Source: Piscinibacter sp. XHJ-5 (GTDB lineage Bacteria > Pseudomonadota > Gammaproteobacteria > Burkholderiales > Burkholderiaceae_C). Taken from it: a stretch of 64,000 bases of DNA. The stretch lies in assembly GCF_029855045.1 (NCBI RefSeq), contig NZ_CP123228.1, positions 5,518,001 through 5,582,000 of the forward strand, given 5' to 3'. Position 1 is the stretch's first letter. Each line of letters starts with the position of its first letter. This document shows, in pieces, positions 49,399 to 58,082 of the stretch. A model generated the notes under the pieces. It saw only the letters and a program-made list of their open reading frames with translations. It was not told the origin of the DNA and searched no databases. Both the position numbers and the translations under genes were made by a program.

Positions 49399-49725
49399 AT
49401 GCTTGCACGCAACACGCTCGCCGCCGCTCTGGCCGCCATCGCTTCCGCCGCCGCGCTGCTCACCCTGCCGGGCTGCGCCGTCGTGCGGGGTCAGGAAACG
49501 GTCGGCGCCTACGTCGACGACGCGACGATCACCACCCAGGTCAAGGCCAAGATGATCGACAACAAGCAGGTCGACGCCGGCGCCATCAAGGTCGAGACGC
49601 TGAACGGGACGGTGATGCTGTCCGGCTTCGCGAAGAACGAGACCGAACGCGCCACGGCCGAGGACATCGCCAAGAACGTCAACGGCGTGAAGTCGGTGAA
49701 GAACCAGATCGCGATCCGGCCGTAA
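49399..49725 (+). CDS. BON-domain lipoprotein
   Basis: 108 residues. The signal peptide ends in lipobox LPGC, with lipidation expected at Cys26. A single BON domain follows (DDATITTQVKAKMID, then ETLNGTVMLSGFA and VNGVKSVKNQI), as in OsmY and DolP. BON proteins bind phospholipid and respond to osmotic or envelope stress. The ribosome binding site is TAGGAGAA. A strong terminator lies 18 bp after the stop. Confidence 0.92.
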   Translation: MLARNTLAAALAAIASAAALLTLPGCAVVRGQETVGAYVDDATITTQVKAKMIDNKQVDAGAIKVETLNGTVMLSGFAKNETERATAEDIAKNVNGVKSVKNQIAIRP

Positions 49726-49742
49726 ACGCAGCCGCCTTCTCG

Positions 49743-49769
49743 AAAAACCCGGCCCATGCCGGGTTTTTC
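49743..49769 (+). terminator. Rho-independent terminator after the BON gene
   Basis: An 11-bp perfect stem (AAAAACCCGGC / GCCGGGTTTTT), loop CCAT, then CTTTG. Confidence 0.9.
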
Positions 49770-49876
49770 TTTGCCTGCATCCGATCGGCGCACGACGGCG
49801 TAGAGGGGTTCGTGCCGATCACCGATTGCATCGCGAGGCCGGCATCGAACAGCAACCGAACCTCACCGGAGACCCC

Positions 49877-50158
49877 ATGAAAGCCATCCACGCCCTCTTC
49901 GTCGCCACCGTTTCCTTCGCTGGCATCGCCCAAGCCAGCGAGATCACCGACTTCCCGTTGGAGAGCTCCACCGTGTCCCGGGAGTCGGTCCGCTGGCAAG
50001 CGCTGGCTGCTCGTCAGGCCAATCAGGCGCGCCAGGACATCAGCGGACCCGTCGTCGTGCCGATGTCCAGCCGCTCCCGCGACGAAGTGCGGCAGGAAGC
50101 GGCCAGCAGCCTGAAGCGGGTCGACACGGCAGCCATGGACCACATCGGCGGCATGTGA
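49877..50158 (+). CDS. Small exported protein, unknown function (DUF4148-like)
   Basis: 93 residues. A signal peptide (MKAIHALFVATVSFAGIAQA) precedes a short hydrophilic, Arg/Ser-rich mature part (ESVRWQALAARQANQARQDI). It resembles the many small DUF4148-type periplasmic proteins of Burkholderiales, but the match is weak. CCGGAG before the ATG supports the start. It has its own terminator region shared with rhlE. Confidence 0.7.
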   Translation: MKAIHALFVATVSFAGIAQASEITDFPLESSTVSRESVRWQALAARQANQARQDISGPVVVPMSSRSRDEVRQEAASSLKRVDTAAMDHIGGM

Positions 50159-50183
50159 TCAGGCGCCGTTGCTGCAATGAAAA

Positions 50184-50210
50184 AAAGGGCCTGCAGTGGC
50201 AGGCCCTTTC
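50184..50210. terminator. Bidirectional terminator between the small exported gene and rhlE
   Basis: An 11-bp perfect stem (AAAGGGCCTGC / GCAGGCCCTTT) with loop AGTG. An A-run lies to the left (T-run on the minus strand) and CTCTTTC to the right, so it serves both convergent genes. Confidence 0.9.
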
Positions 50211-50228
50211 TCTTTCTGATATCGCGAC

Positions 50229-51677
50229 TCAGCGGCTGAACGCGCGCTGGCGCTGCGGCTTGAAGCCGCCCTTCGCGCCGCGCGGTGCCGGCTTGGCGCC
50301 GGGGCGCGGGGCGAACGCGTTGCGGCCGTCACCTGCCGGCTGGCGGTCGAAAGGATTGCGCGGTGCGGCGTGCGACGGATCGCGCCGATCGAATGGTCCG
50401 CCTTCACGGCGCACGAAGCCCTCGTCGCGGCGTGCACCAAACGGCTTGCCGGGTCGCTTGGCTGCGTGGGAAGAGCCGCCTTCCGGCCGCGCCGCGAAAA
50501 GCTTGGGCGCCGCAATCTTCGGCTCGAGGCCGGCGACGGTCGCCACGGGGATGTTCTGCGTCGTGAAGTGCTGGATTCGGCGGATCATGCCGGCGTCCAT
50601 GCGCTCGGCCAGCGTGACCGCCAGTCCGTTGCGGCCCGCACGTCCGGTTCGGCCGATGCGGTGCACATAGTCCTCGGCCTTCATCGGCAGGCCATAGTTG
50701 ATGACGTGGCTGATGGTCGGCACGTCGATGCCGCGTGCGGCCACATCGGTGGCCACCAGCACGCGCAGATGCTTCATGCGAAGCCCCTGCAACACGCGAT
50801 TGCGCCGGCCCTGAGGCATGCCCCCGTGCAGCGACGCGACGGCGTGGCCCATCTCGGCCAGGCGGTCGGCGAGCCAGTCGGCATCGCGCTGCGTGCTGGT
50901 GAACACCACCGCCTGCTCCATGTCACGCTCGGTCAGGATATGGTCCAGCAGCGCGTTCTTGTGCGTTGCGTTGTCGGCCCAATGCAGCCGCTGCTCGATG
51001 TTCTCGTGCGTATCGGTGTGCGACGCCACGTCGATGCGCTGCGCGTTCTTCAGGAGGTTCTGCGCGAGGCGGCCGACATGGCCGGCAAAGGTGGCGCTGT
51101 ACATCAGAGTCTGGCGCTCGCCCGGCAAATGGTCGGCAATGGTCTGGATGTCGTCGATGAAGCCCATGTCGAGCATGCGGTCGGCTTCGTCGAGCACCAG
51201 CACTTCCACGTGTTCGAGCACCGCCTTGCCGGTCTGCAAGTGGTCGAGCAGGCGGCCGGGAGTGGAAATGAGGATGTCCAGCGGACCGCGCAGCGCCTTG
51301 ATCTGCGCCGGATACGGTACACCGCCGACGACCGTCGCCACGCGCAGCCCCTGGACATGGCGGCCGTAGGTGGTTGCCGCCTTGGCGACCTGGATCGCCA
51401 GCTCGCGCGTCGGCGTGAGCACGAGGATGCGCGGGCCGTAGACAACGCCCTTCTCGCGCCGCTTGGTGTTGTCACCGCGCGCAGCGAGGATGCGCTGCAG
51501 CGCGGGCAGGATGAAGGAGGCCGTCTTGCCGCTGCCGGTGCTGGACGAGACCATCAGGTCATGCCCCTGGAGCGCGGGCGGGATCGCCTTCAGCTGGACT
51601 TCGGTGGCGGTGTCGTAGCCTGCGTCGGCCACGGATCGTGTGAGGGCCTCTTGCAGGCCCAGGGAATCGAAACTCAT
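50229..51677 (-). CDS. rhlE: DEAD-box ATP-dependent RNA helicase RhlE
   Basis: 482 residues. The Q motif is FDSLGLQEALTRSVADAGY; motif I is SSSTGSGKT (44-52); motif II is LDEADRMLDMGF; SAT is in LMYSATFAG; motif VI is HRIGRTGRAGR. A basic, Arg/Gly/Ala-rich tail of about 100 residues binds RNA. RhlE works in ribosome maturation and the cold-adapted degradosome. A leader of about 240 bases separates it from a perfect TATAAT. The start at 51677 gives the conserved MSFDSLGL end. Confidence 0.95.
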   Translation of the reverse strand: MSFDSLGLQEALTRSVADAGYDTATEVQLKAIPPALQGHDLMVSSSTGSGKTASFILPALQRILAARGDNTKRREKGVVYGPRILVLTPTRELAIQVAKAATTYGRHVQGLRVATVVGGVPYPAQIKALRGPLDILISTPGRLLDHLQTGKAVLEHVEVLVLDEADRMLDMGFIDDIQTIADHLPGERQTLMYSATFAGHVGRLAQNLLKNAQRIDVASHTDTHENIEQRLHWADNATHKNALLDHILTERDMEQAVVFTSTQRDADWLADRLAEMGHAVASLHGGMPQGRRNRVLQGLRMKHLRVLVATDVAARGIDVPTISHVINYGLPMKAEDYVHRIGRTGRAGRNGLAVTLAERMDAGMIRRIQHFTTQNIPVATVAGLEPKIAAPKLFAARPEGGSSHAAKRPGKPFGARRDEGFVRREGGPFDRRDPSHAAPRNPFDRQPAGDGRNAFAPRPGAKPAPRGAKGGFKPQRQRAFSR

Positions 51678-52121
51678 TTTTCTCTTTCGCAAAAGCGCCC
51701 GGCATGCCGGCTGTGCGGCATGCGGCAAGGCGCCGGCGGGCGTGAAGCCCGCAACAAGTCAGGTCGCCGGGAGAGCGTTCGGGGGAACAGTCAAAGCGAC
51801 GGCATCGCCGCCAACCATGTGCCCGAATCGGCAGATCGAGACAGCTGTTCGGCACTGGGGGCCGGACTTGCTCGAAAGAGGTCAGAGTCGATGAACGAAA
51901 TGCGCCCCTCTTCGAGGCGCAGCCCGCAATTATAGCAAGGCCGCCCGTGCCGCGCTAAGATGCGCCCCGGTCGGCAGTTCACCCAGGCGTTGCCGCGCAC
52001 TCCGTGCGAGCTGAACCTGCCAAGAATTTCCGCATGCGTTCACCTCGTTGTGCGCCTTGCTGGAACGGCAACCACCAGCCCCTCCTCGCCGAGGCCGGCG
52101 CATGAGCAACGGAGAACGTTC
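51678..52121. other. Non-coding region between rhlE and the DUF2087 gene
   Basis: A 444 bp divergent gap. Its left half is probably the long rhlE leader, with a CCGGCATGCCGG palindrome near 51700 and a GCGGGC-GTGAA-GCCCGC hairpin at 51736-51752. A perfect -10 is at 51929-51934 on the minus strand. The right half shows no convincing gene. Confidence 0.6.
51929..51934 (-). promoter_or_regulatory. -10 element of rhlE
   Basis: A consensus TATAAT on the minus strand, about 252 bp upstream of the rhlE ATG, in an otherwise GC-rich region. The -35 is poor (TAGCGC at 17 bp). It implies a leader of about 240 nt. Confidence 0.5.
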
Positions 52122-52658
52122 ATGCCTCGTCATCCCGTGCCGCTTCATGCGGACGACATCTCCAGCTTCGCCAAGGCGCTCGGGCGCCAGCTGACCACGG
52201 CGCACGAGCGCGAGCCGCGCCCGCCGTGTCACGTGGAGCTGCTGAACATGCTGGCGCGCGCCGCCGGCCATCGCAACTTCCAGAGCCTGAGGGCACGCCC
52301 GCCTGCCGTTGTGCCGCAAGCGGCGCCGGCCGCGCTCGGCGACATCGCTGTCAAGGCGCTGCGCCAGTTCGACGACGTCGGTCGGCTCGTACGCTGGCCC
52401 ACCAAGCACAGCGTGCAACGCATGATGCTGTGGGGACTGTGGATGCGCTTCGATTCGCGCCGCAAGTACAGCGAGCGCCAGGTAAACGAGCTGCTGAACG
52501 CCTGGCATCTGTTCGGCGATCACTGCACGCTGCGCCGCGAGCTCGTCACGATGCGGCTGCTCGAACGCAAGAGCGACGGCTCGGCCTACCGCAAGCTGCC
52601 AGCGCGGCCCGACCCGCAGACGATGGCGATGCTGCGGGCACTGCGGGCGCGGTCGTAG
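52122..52658 (+). CDS. DUF2087 domain protein with glyoxalase-related N-terminal segment
   Basis: 178 residues. The first 70 (DDISSFAKALGRQLTTAHE, then MLARAAGHRNFQSLRA) match the small helical module often annotated as a glyoxalase-related domain. The C-terminal part (KYSERQVNELLNAWHLFGDH, TLRRELVTMRLLERKSDGS) is DUF2087, a winged-helix fold seen in transcriptional regulators. It may be a regulator, but function is unknown. GGAGAA before the ATG sets the start. The stop abuts that of orn, which is convergent. Confidence 0.82.
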   Translation: MPRHPVPLHADDISSFAKALGRQLTTAHEREPRPPCHVELLNMLARAAGHRNFQSLRARPPAVVPQAAPAALGDIAVKALRQFDDVGRLVRWPTKHSVQRMMLWGLWMRFDSRRKYSERQVNELLNAWHLFGDHCTLRRELVTMRLLERKSDGSAYRKLPARPDPQTMAMLRALRARS

Positions 52659-53219
52659 CTACACGGACAGCAGGTGCTGGCGGTAGTACACCAGTTCGTC
52701 GATCGACTCGTGGATGTCCGCCAGCGCGGTGTGTGCCTGCTGCTTCTTGAAACCGGGAAGGATGTCCGGCTTCCAGCGCCGCGCCAGCTCCTTCAGCGAG
52801 CTGACATCCAGATTGCGGTAGTGGAAATAGGATTCCAGCTGGGGCATGTAGTTGGCGAGGAAGCGCCGGTCCTGGCAGATGCTGTTGCCGCACATCGGTG
52901 ACTTGCCCGAGCCGACGTAGCGCTGCAGGAACTCGATCACCTGCGCCTGCGCCTGCGCTTCGCCGACCTGCGAAGCCTTCACGCGGTCGACGAGGCCACT
53001 GCGACCGTGAGTGCCCTTGTTCCAGGCGTCCATCGCGTCCAGAGTGGCTTCGGTCTGGTAGACCGCAAACACCGGGCCCTCGACCCGCACGGTGAGCATC
53101 GGGTCGGTGACCACGACGGCAATCTCGATGATGCGGTCGCGGTCGGGGTACAGGCCGGTCATCTCGAGGTCGATCCAGACAAGGTTCTGGTCGCCGGCGG
53201 CGAGCGCGGTATCGGTCAT
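52659..53219 (-). CDS. orn: Oligoribonuclease
   Basis: 186 residues, DEDDh 3'-5' exonuclease. Exo [10 protein letters not shown] contains Asp17 and Glu19; Exo II is [11 protein letters not shown]; Exo [17 protein letters not shown] has the His and the last Asp. It degrades two-to-five-base RNA and the pGpG product of cyclic-di-GMP breakdown. It is divergent from the M48 peptidase gene across 68 bp and abuts the DUF2087 gene on the other side. Confidence 0.97.
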   Translation of the reverse strand: MTDTALAAGDQNLVWIDLEMTGLYPDRDRIIEIAVVVTDPMLTVRVEGPVFAVYQTEATLDAMDAWNKGTHGRSGLVDRVKASQVGEAQAQAQVIEFLQRYVGSGKSPMCGNSICQDRRFLANYMPQLESYFHYRNLDVSSLKELARRWKPDILPGFKKQQAHTALADIHESIDELVYYRQHLLSV

Positions 53220-53287
53220 CTCGGTTTCTCCTTGGGGGCATTCTCGCAGGCCGTGCCGGGGCCACCCTTCGCCCTACACTTCCCGGC

Positions 53288-54565
53288 ATGACTTCTTCCG
53301 CGCTGACCCTTCTGTTCGCCGCGGCGCTGCTGGCCTCGCTGATCGTGAAGTTCTGGCTTGCCACGCGCCAGATGCGCCATGTCGCCGCGCACCGCGACGC
53401 GGTGCCCGCGGTATTCGCACCCTCCATTCCGCTGGCAGCGCATCAGAAGGCCGCTGACTACACCTTGGCCAAGGCCCGCTTCGGTCTGCTGAGCATGGCT
53501 TTCGGGGCGGCGGTGCTCGTCGGCTGGACGCTGCTCGGCGGCCTGGACGTCCTCAATGCGACCGTGCGCGATGCGGTCCTGCCGCGCTTTGGCGGCATGG
53601 CATACCAGCTCGCGTTGCTGGCCGCTTTCTCCTTGATCGGCGGCCTGCTCGAGCTGCCGTTCGACCTGTACGGCACCTTCCGCATCGAGCAGCGCTTCGG
53701 CTTCAACCGCGTCACGTGGAAGCTGTACTTTGCCGACATGCTCAAGGGCCTGCTGGTGGGCGCGGTGATCGGGCTCCCCATCGCCGCGCTCATCCTGTGG
53801 ATCATGGGCGCGGCCGGCAAGCTGTGGTGGCTCTGGGCCTGGGCGGCGTGGATGGCCTTCATGGTGCTGATGCAGGTGCTGGTGCCGACCGTCATTGCGC
53901 CGCTGTTCAACAAGTTCGAGCCGCTGGCCAACGAGCCGCTGAAGGCACGCATCCAGTCGCTGATGATGCGCTGCGGCTTCCAGGCCAAAGGCCTGTTCGT
54001 GATGGATGGCAGCAAGCGCTCGGCCCACGGCAACGCCTATTTCACGGGGTTCGGCGCCGCCAAGCGGGTCGTCTTCTTCGACACCCTGCTCGACAAGCTG
54101 TCACCGGGTGAAGTGGAAGCGGTCCTGGCGCACGAGCTGGGGCACTTCAAGCACAAGCACGTGCGCAAGCGCATGGTCGCGATGTTCGTGATCAGCTTTG
54201 CCGCATTTGCGTTGCTGGGCTGGCTGTCCGGTCAGAGCTGGTTCTACACCGCATTCGGCGTGCAGCCGTCGATGAGCGCGCCGAACGATGCGCTGGCCCT
54301 GCTGCTGTTCCTGCTGATCGTGCCGGTGTTCGGCTTCTTCGTCTCGCCGGTGTTCGCGCTGGTGTCGCGCCGGCAGGAGTTCGAAGCGGACGCCTATGCC
54401 TGCGCACAGGCCAGCGGCAGCGACCTCGCCGCCGCGCTGCTCAAGCTGCATGAGGACAACGCGTCCACCCTCACGCCCGACCCGCTGTACGTGCGCTTTT
54501 ACTACTCGCATCCGCCGGCCGGCGAACGGCTGGCGGCCCTGACTCTCAATCGCCAACCCGGATGA
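53288..54565 (+). CDS. M48 family (Ste24/CAAX-type) membrane metallopeptidase
   Basis: 425 residues. The first 250 contain about five membrane segments, as in Ste24. The zinc motif HELGH lies at 282-286 (EAVLAHELGHFKHKH), and the third ligand is in RRQEFEADAYAC near 362. Bacterial homologues are membrane-protein quality-control proteases. It precedes phhB by four bases and runs with it toward rsgA, a common betaproteobacterial order after orn. Confidence 0.94.
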   Translation: MTSSALTLLFAAALLASLIVKFWLATRQMRHVAAHRDAVPAVFAPSIPLAAHQKAADYTLAKARFGLLSMAFGAAVLVGWTLLGGLDVLNATVRDAVLPRFGGMAYQLALLAAFSLIGGLLELPFDLYGTFRIEQRFGFNRVTWKLYFADMLKGLLVGAVIGLPIAALILWIMGAAGKLWWLWAWAAWMAFMVLMQVLVPTVIAPLFNKFEPLANEPLKARIQSLMMRCGFQAKGLFVMDGSKRSAHGNAYFTGFGAAKRVVFFDTLLDKLSPGEVEAVLAHELGHFKHKHVRKRMVAMFVISFAAFALLGWLSGQSWFYTAFGVQPSMSAPNDALALLLFLLIVPVFGFFVSPVFALVSRRQEFEADAYACAQASGSDLAAALLKLHEDNASTLTPDPLYVRFYYSHPPAGERLAALTLNRQPG

Positions 54566-54569
54566 CACG

Positions 54570-54902
54570 ATGACCCAACTCCTCCACAGCCGATGCAAGC
54601 CGCTCGAGGGCCAGCCAGCGATGACCGACGCGGAAATCCGCAGTCATCTGAACGAAGTGAGCGGCTGGCAGCTGGTCGACGGATCCATCGAGAAGACCTT
54701 CACCTTCAAGGACTACCTGGAGGCGCTGGCCTTCGTCAACGCGATGGCCTGGGTGTGCCACACCGAAGACCACCATCCCGACATGTCGATGGGCTACAAC
54801 CGCGTCGTGGTGCGCTTCAACACCCACTCGGTCGGCGGCATCTCGATCAACGACTTCATCTGCGCGGCCAAGCTGAACGCGCTGGTGGCCTTTGTCGCTT
54901 GA
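54570..54902 (+). CDS. phhB: 4a-hydroxytetrahydrobiopterin dehydratase
   Basis: 110 residues, PCD/DCoH fold. The active-site block HTEDHHPDMSMGYNRV holds the paired histidines, and NTHSVGGISINDF follows. It regenerates pterin cofactor for aromatic hydroxylases or serves a moonlighting role. No phenylalanine hydroxylase gene is in the window. It is four bases after the peptidase gene. Confidence 0.95.
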   Translation: MTQLLHSRCKPLEGQPAMTDAEIRSHLNEVSGWQLVDGSIEKTFTFKDYLEALAFVNAMAWVCHTEDHHPDMSMGYNRVVVRFNTHSVGGISINDFICAAKLNALVAFVA

Positions 54903-54923
54903 ACCCACGATGGAGGCCTTGCG

Positions 54924-55841
54924 TTGAGCAAGGCCTCGGAACCGGATGACGGGCTCGACCTGGGCCTGGTCGTCGCCGGCTATGGGCGCCACTATGTCGT
55001 CGAAACGCCCGAGGCGCGCCGTCTGATCTGCCATCCACGCGGCAAGAAGAGCGACTGCGTGGTGGGCGACCGCGTCCGCTGGCAGGCCGCCGGCGATGAA
55101 GGCGTTATCGAGCATGTGGAGGCGCGCCGCAACCTGCTGTTCCGTCAGGACGAATGGCGGACGAAGGCGTTCGCGGCCAACCTCGACCGCATCCTGGTGG
55201 TCGTGGCCAGCGAGCCGGTGTTCAGCGAGTCGCAGCTCGCACGCGCGCTGATCGCAGCCGAAAGCGCCGGCATTCCGGCCGGCGTGCTGCTGAACAAGGC
55301 CGACCTGCCGCAGATCGCCGCGGCGCGCGAGCGGCTCGCACCGTACGTCTCGATGGGCACTCCGGTGCACGAAGTCGCGCTCAAGGCCAAGCCGACAGAA
55401 GCGACAAGCCTGCTGCGCCCCTTGCTGGCGAACCACGCCACGCTGGTGCTCGGGCCCAGCGGCGCCGGCAAGAGCACACTCATCAATCTGCTGGCACCCG
55501 ATGCGAAGGCGCAGGTCGGCGAGATCTCGCAGGCGCTCAACACCGGACGGCACACCACGACCGCGACGCAGTGGTACTGGCTGGACGCCGAGCGCACCAC
55601 GGGGCTCATCGACTCGCCCGGCTTCCAGGAATTCGGCCTGCGCCAGATCGCGCCACAGGATCTGCCCGGCCTGATGCCCGACATTCGCCGGCATGCATCG
55701 GAGTGCCGGTTCTACAACTGCACCCATCGGCACGAGCCGGGCTGCGGGGTGCGCGCGGCCCTGGAGCGAGGTGAGATCAGCGAATCGCGCTGGCGAATCT
55801 ACGGCGAGATCCTGGACGAGCTGGCGCAGACGCGCTGGTAG
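54924..55841 (+). CDS. rsgA: Ribosome small-subunit-dependent GTPase A
   Basis: 305 residues, circularly permuted GTPase. It contains the N-terminal OB fold, G4 NKAD (in LLNKADLP), G1 GPSGAGKST, G3 DSPGFQEFG, and a C-terminal zinc knuckle CRFYNCTHRHEPGCGV. It matures the 30S decoding centre. The start is TTG at 54924: GGAGG at 54912-54916 is well spaced before it and no in-frame ATG is near. It follows phhB by 21 bp and converges on the CbiB-like gene with one base between. Confidence 0.96.
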   Translation: MSKASEPDDGLDLGLVVAGYGRHYVVETPEARRLICHPRGKKSDCVVGDRVRWQAAGDEGVIEHVEARRNLLFRQDEWRTKAFAANLDRILVVVASEPVFSESQLARALIAAESAGIPAGVLLNKADLPQIAAARERLAPYVSMGTPVHEVALKAKPTEATSLLRPLLANHATLVLGPSGAGKSTLINLLAPDAKAQVGEISQALNTGRHTTTATQWYWLDAERTTGLIDSPGFQEFGLRQIAPQDLPGLMPDIRRHASECRFYNCTHRHEPGCGVRAALERGEISESRWRIYGEILDELAQTRW

Positions 55842-55842
55842 C

Positions 55843-56832
55843 TCAGCCGACCAGATTGGCCAGCGAGAGCAGCGCGAGCAGCAGCATCCACAGCACGACG
55901 GATCGCCACACCAGGCCTACGATGCTTCGCAGGTGGCCCAGCACCGGCATCGCCCCCGGAGTGGAGCCCTCGGCGGCCATGTCATCCGATCCGGCGCCGC
56001 GGTCGAAGGTCTTGGACCGGTCCGGCGTGACGCCGGGTGCCGCGCTGCCGCCGAGCTGCACGCCCACCGCGCCCGCAGCCGCAGCAAGGATGATGCCCTC
56101 GTTGGCGTGGCGCCAAAGGCCGGCATCGCGCCGCCAGCAGTTCACCGCCTCCTCGAAATTGCCGACCACTGCGAACCCGAACGCGGTGAGCCGCGCGGGC
56201 AGGTGGTCGACGAGGCTGAACAGCCGCTGCGACAGAGCCATCAGCCGTTCGTTGATCGGCTCGCCGACCGTGCGGTTCTTGTAGGCCCAGTAGCGACTCG
56301 CGAATTCGGCCATCCGGTAGAGCACCGCGCCGGCCGGGCCGAACCCGATCGAGGACAGGACGACGAACCAGAAGAACACCCCGAACACGTGACGGTGCGC
56401 GGCCAGCAGCGAATGCTCGACGATGTGGCGGAGCAATTCGGTGCGCGGCAGCTCGCTGGCGTCGAGATGCCGCCATTCGGACAGCAGGCGACGCGCCTCG
56501 ACTTCGTCACCTCGCTCGAGCGCGTCGCGGATGTCGGTGAAGTGGTGGCTGAACTGGCGGAAGCCGAGGGTGACATAAAGCACCGCGACGTTCCAGGCCA
56601 GACCGAACAGCGCATTGAAGTGCGCCAGCGCGAGGTACACGCCCCAGGCGAGCAGAGAGGGCGCGAGAACCGTCACGCCCCACACGACCCACGCATGGTG
56701 CGGGCGGCCCGCATCGAAGTTGCGGCCAGTCCAGCGCATCCATTGCGTCAGCGCGTCGTGCACCGGGTTGTTGCGGGGCAGCGGCTTGAGCTGCTCGATC
56801 AGCAATGAGAACAGGACGGCGAAGAAACTCAT
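55843..56832 (-). CDS. CobD/CbiB-family membrane protein
   Basis: 329 residues with membrane segments near 47-66, 75-90, 150-172, 240-262 and 305-326. The family makes adenosylcobinamide phosphate in cobalamin synthesis or, in the AmpE branch, takes part in envelope signalling. No cobalamin gene is nearby, and betaproteobacteria often carry this paralogue beside rsgA. The role is therefore open, and AmpE-like is at least as likely as cobalamin synthesis. Confidence 0.85.
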   Translation of the reverse strand: MSFFAVLFSLLIEQLKPLPRNNPVHDALTQWMRWTGRNFDAGRPHHAWVVWGVTVLAPSLLAWGVYLALAHFNALFGLAWNVAVLYVTLGFRQFSHHFTDIRDALERGDEVEARRLLSEWRHLDASELPRTELLRHIVEHSLLAAHRHVFGVFFWFVVLSSIGFGPAGAVLYRMAEFASRYWAYKNRTVGEPINERLMALSQRLFSLVDHLPARLTAFGFAVVGNFEEAVNCWRRDAGLWRHANEGIILAAAAGAVGVQLGGSAAPGVTPDRSKTFDRGAGSDDMAAEGSTPGAMPVLGHLRSIVGLVWRSVVLWMLLLALLSLANLVG

Positions 56833-56896
56833 GGGCCCGGGATGATAGCGGCGGGGGGCCGGCCCACCGTTATCGTCCTGCGCCGGCCCGGGCGGG

Positions 56897-57574
56897 CTAT
56901 GCCACGAGGAAGCGGTAGAAATTCCTCAGCATGGCGGCCGTGGCGCCCCAGATGAAATAGCGTTTCGTTTGCTCTTCGCCACTTTGCCACGGCATTGACA
57001 GGAATTCGCGGCGCACGCCGTTCACCTCGACGCCGTGGCGACGGTGGTTCGCCGGAGCCATCAGGAACGAGAGCGGCACTTCGAACACCTCGGCCACTTC
57101 GAACGGATCGGGGGCGATGGTGAAAGGAGGCTCGATCAACGCGACGACCGGCGTGACGATGAAGCCCGTGCCTGTGGTGTAAGTCGGCAGGCTGCCCAGC
57201 ACATCGATGTGGCGCGCGTGCAGGCCGATCTCCTCTTCGGTCTCGCGCAGCGCCGTGGCGATGGCGTCGGCGTCTTCCGGCTCGGCGCGGCCGCCCGGAA
57301 AGCTGATCTGCCCGGGGTGATCGTTCAGGTGGTCGGTGCGCTGGGTCAGCAGCACCGTCACCGCATCGCGCTGCACCAGCGGCACGAGCACGGATGCATG
57401 AGTGGGCTCGCGTGTCGTGAAGCGGCGCTCTACGGCAATCTCGGGCGTCCAGGTGGGCGGCGCGAGAAAGCGGCGGCGCAGCGCGTCGGGCTGCAGCTGT
57501 TCCTCGCCCACCGCGGGAAGGTGGTCATCGATGCCCAGCACCGGCAGTTCTTGGGGATCGAAGCTCAGGGCCAT
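56897..57574 (-). CDS. CoA pyrophosphatase (NUDIX, NudL/Nudt7 type)
   Basis: 225 residues. The CoA-specific UPF0035 motif LLTQRTDHLNDHPGQISFPG runs directly into the NUDIX box (GGRAEPEDADAIATALRE, TEEEIGL). The enzyme splits CoA and its derivatives to phosphopantetheine and 3',5'-ADP. The start at 57574 is close to the rplS terminator. It probably has its own promoter there. Confidence 0.93.
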   Translation of the reverse strand: MALSFDPQELPVLGIDDHLPAVGEEQLQPDALRRRFLAPPTWTPEIAVERRFTTREPTHASVLVPLVQRDAVTVLLTQRTDHLNDHPGQISFPGGRAEPEDADAIATALRETEEEIGLHARHIDVLGSLPTYTTGTGFIVTPVVALIEPPFTIAPDPFEVAEVFEVPLSFLMAPANHRRHGVEVNGVRREFLSMPWQSGEEQTKRYFIWGATAAMLRNFYRFLVA

Positions 57575-57590
57575 GGTCGATTCTGGAACG

Positions 57591-57617
57591 AAAAAGGCCG
57601 CCTGGTGGGGCGGCCTT
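57591..57617 (-). terminator. Terminator of the rpsP-rimM-trmD-rplS operon
   Basis: A 9-bp stem (AAGGCCGCC / GGCGGCCTT), six-base loop, 20 bp after the rplS stop. Five Ts trail on the minus strand. Confidence 0.88.
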
Positions 57618-57637
57618 GATTAGAGTGGCGCAAGCCC

Positions 57638-57991
57638 TCAGGCCAGCTTTTCCTTGATGCGCGCCGACTTGCCCGAGCGCTCGCGCAGGTAGTACAGCTT
57701 GGCGCGGCGCACGTCGCCGCGGCGCTTGACTTCGATCGAGGCGATCAGCGGGCTGTACACCTGGAAGGTGCGCTCCACGCCTTCGCCGCTGCTGATCTTG
57801 CGCACGATGAAGCTGGAGTTCAGCCCGCGGTTTCGCTTGGCGATTACCACGCCTTCGTAGGCCTGCACGCGCTTGCGGGTGCCTTCGACGACATTGACGT
57901 TGACGATGACCGTGTCCCCGGGCGCGAAGGCCGGGATGGTCTTGTTCAGGCGAGCAATCTCTTCCTGCTCAAGGGTCTGGATCAGATCCAT
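57638..57991 (-). CDS. rplS: 50S ribosomal protein L19
   Basis: 117 residues. It begins [20 protein letters not shown]; the KOW-like core is [20 protein letters not shown] and the end is basic ([16 protein letters not shown]). The protein sits at the subunit interface. It is the last gene of the conserved rpsP-rimM-trmD-rplS operon, 91 bp after trmD. An in-frame ATG at 58093 would add an unrelated extension and is rejected. Confidence 0.98.
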   Translation of the reverse strand: MDLIQTLEQEEIARLNKTIPAFAPGDTVIVNVNVVEGTRKRVQAYEGVVIAKRNRGLNSSFIVRKISSGEGVERTFQVYSPLIASIEVKRRGDVRRAKLYYLRERSGKSARIKEKLA

Positions 57992-58082
57992 GGTTTCTCC
58001 GTGCGATCGTGCCCAGGCGTTTGGTTGGAAGTGGGGTCGAGCGCTTGGCGCCCTGCCTGACAGAGGATCGAAAAGCCGATGA

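Noticed and set aside
51559..51855. Small open frame in the rhlE leader
   Set aside because: It overlaps the rhlE coding start in another frame, lacks a ribosome binding site and is Arg/Cys-rich like other shadow frames.
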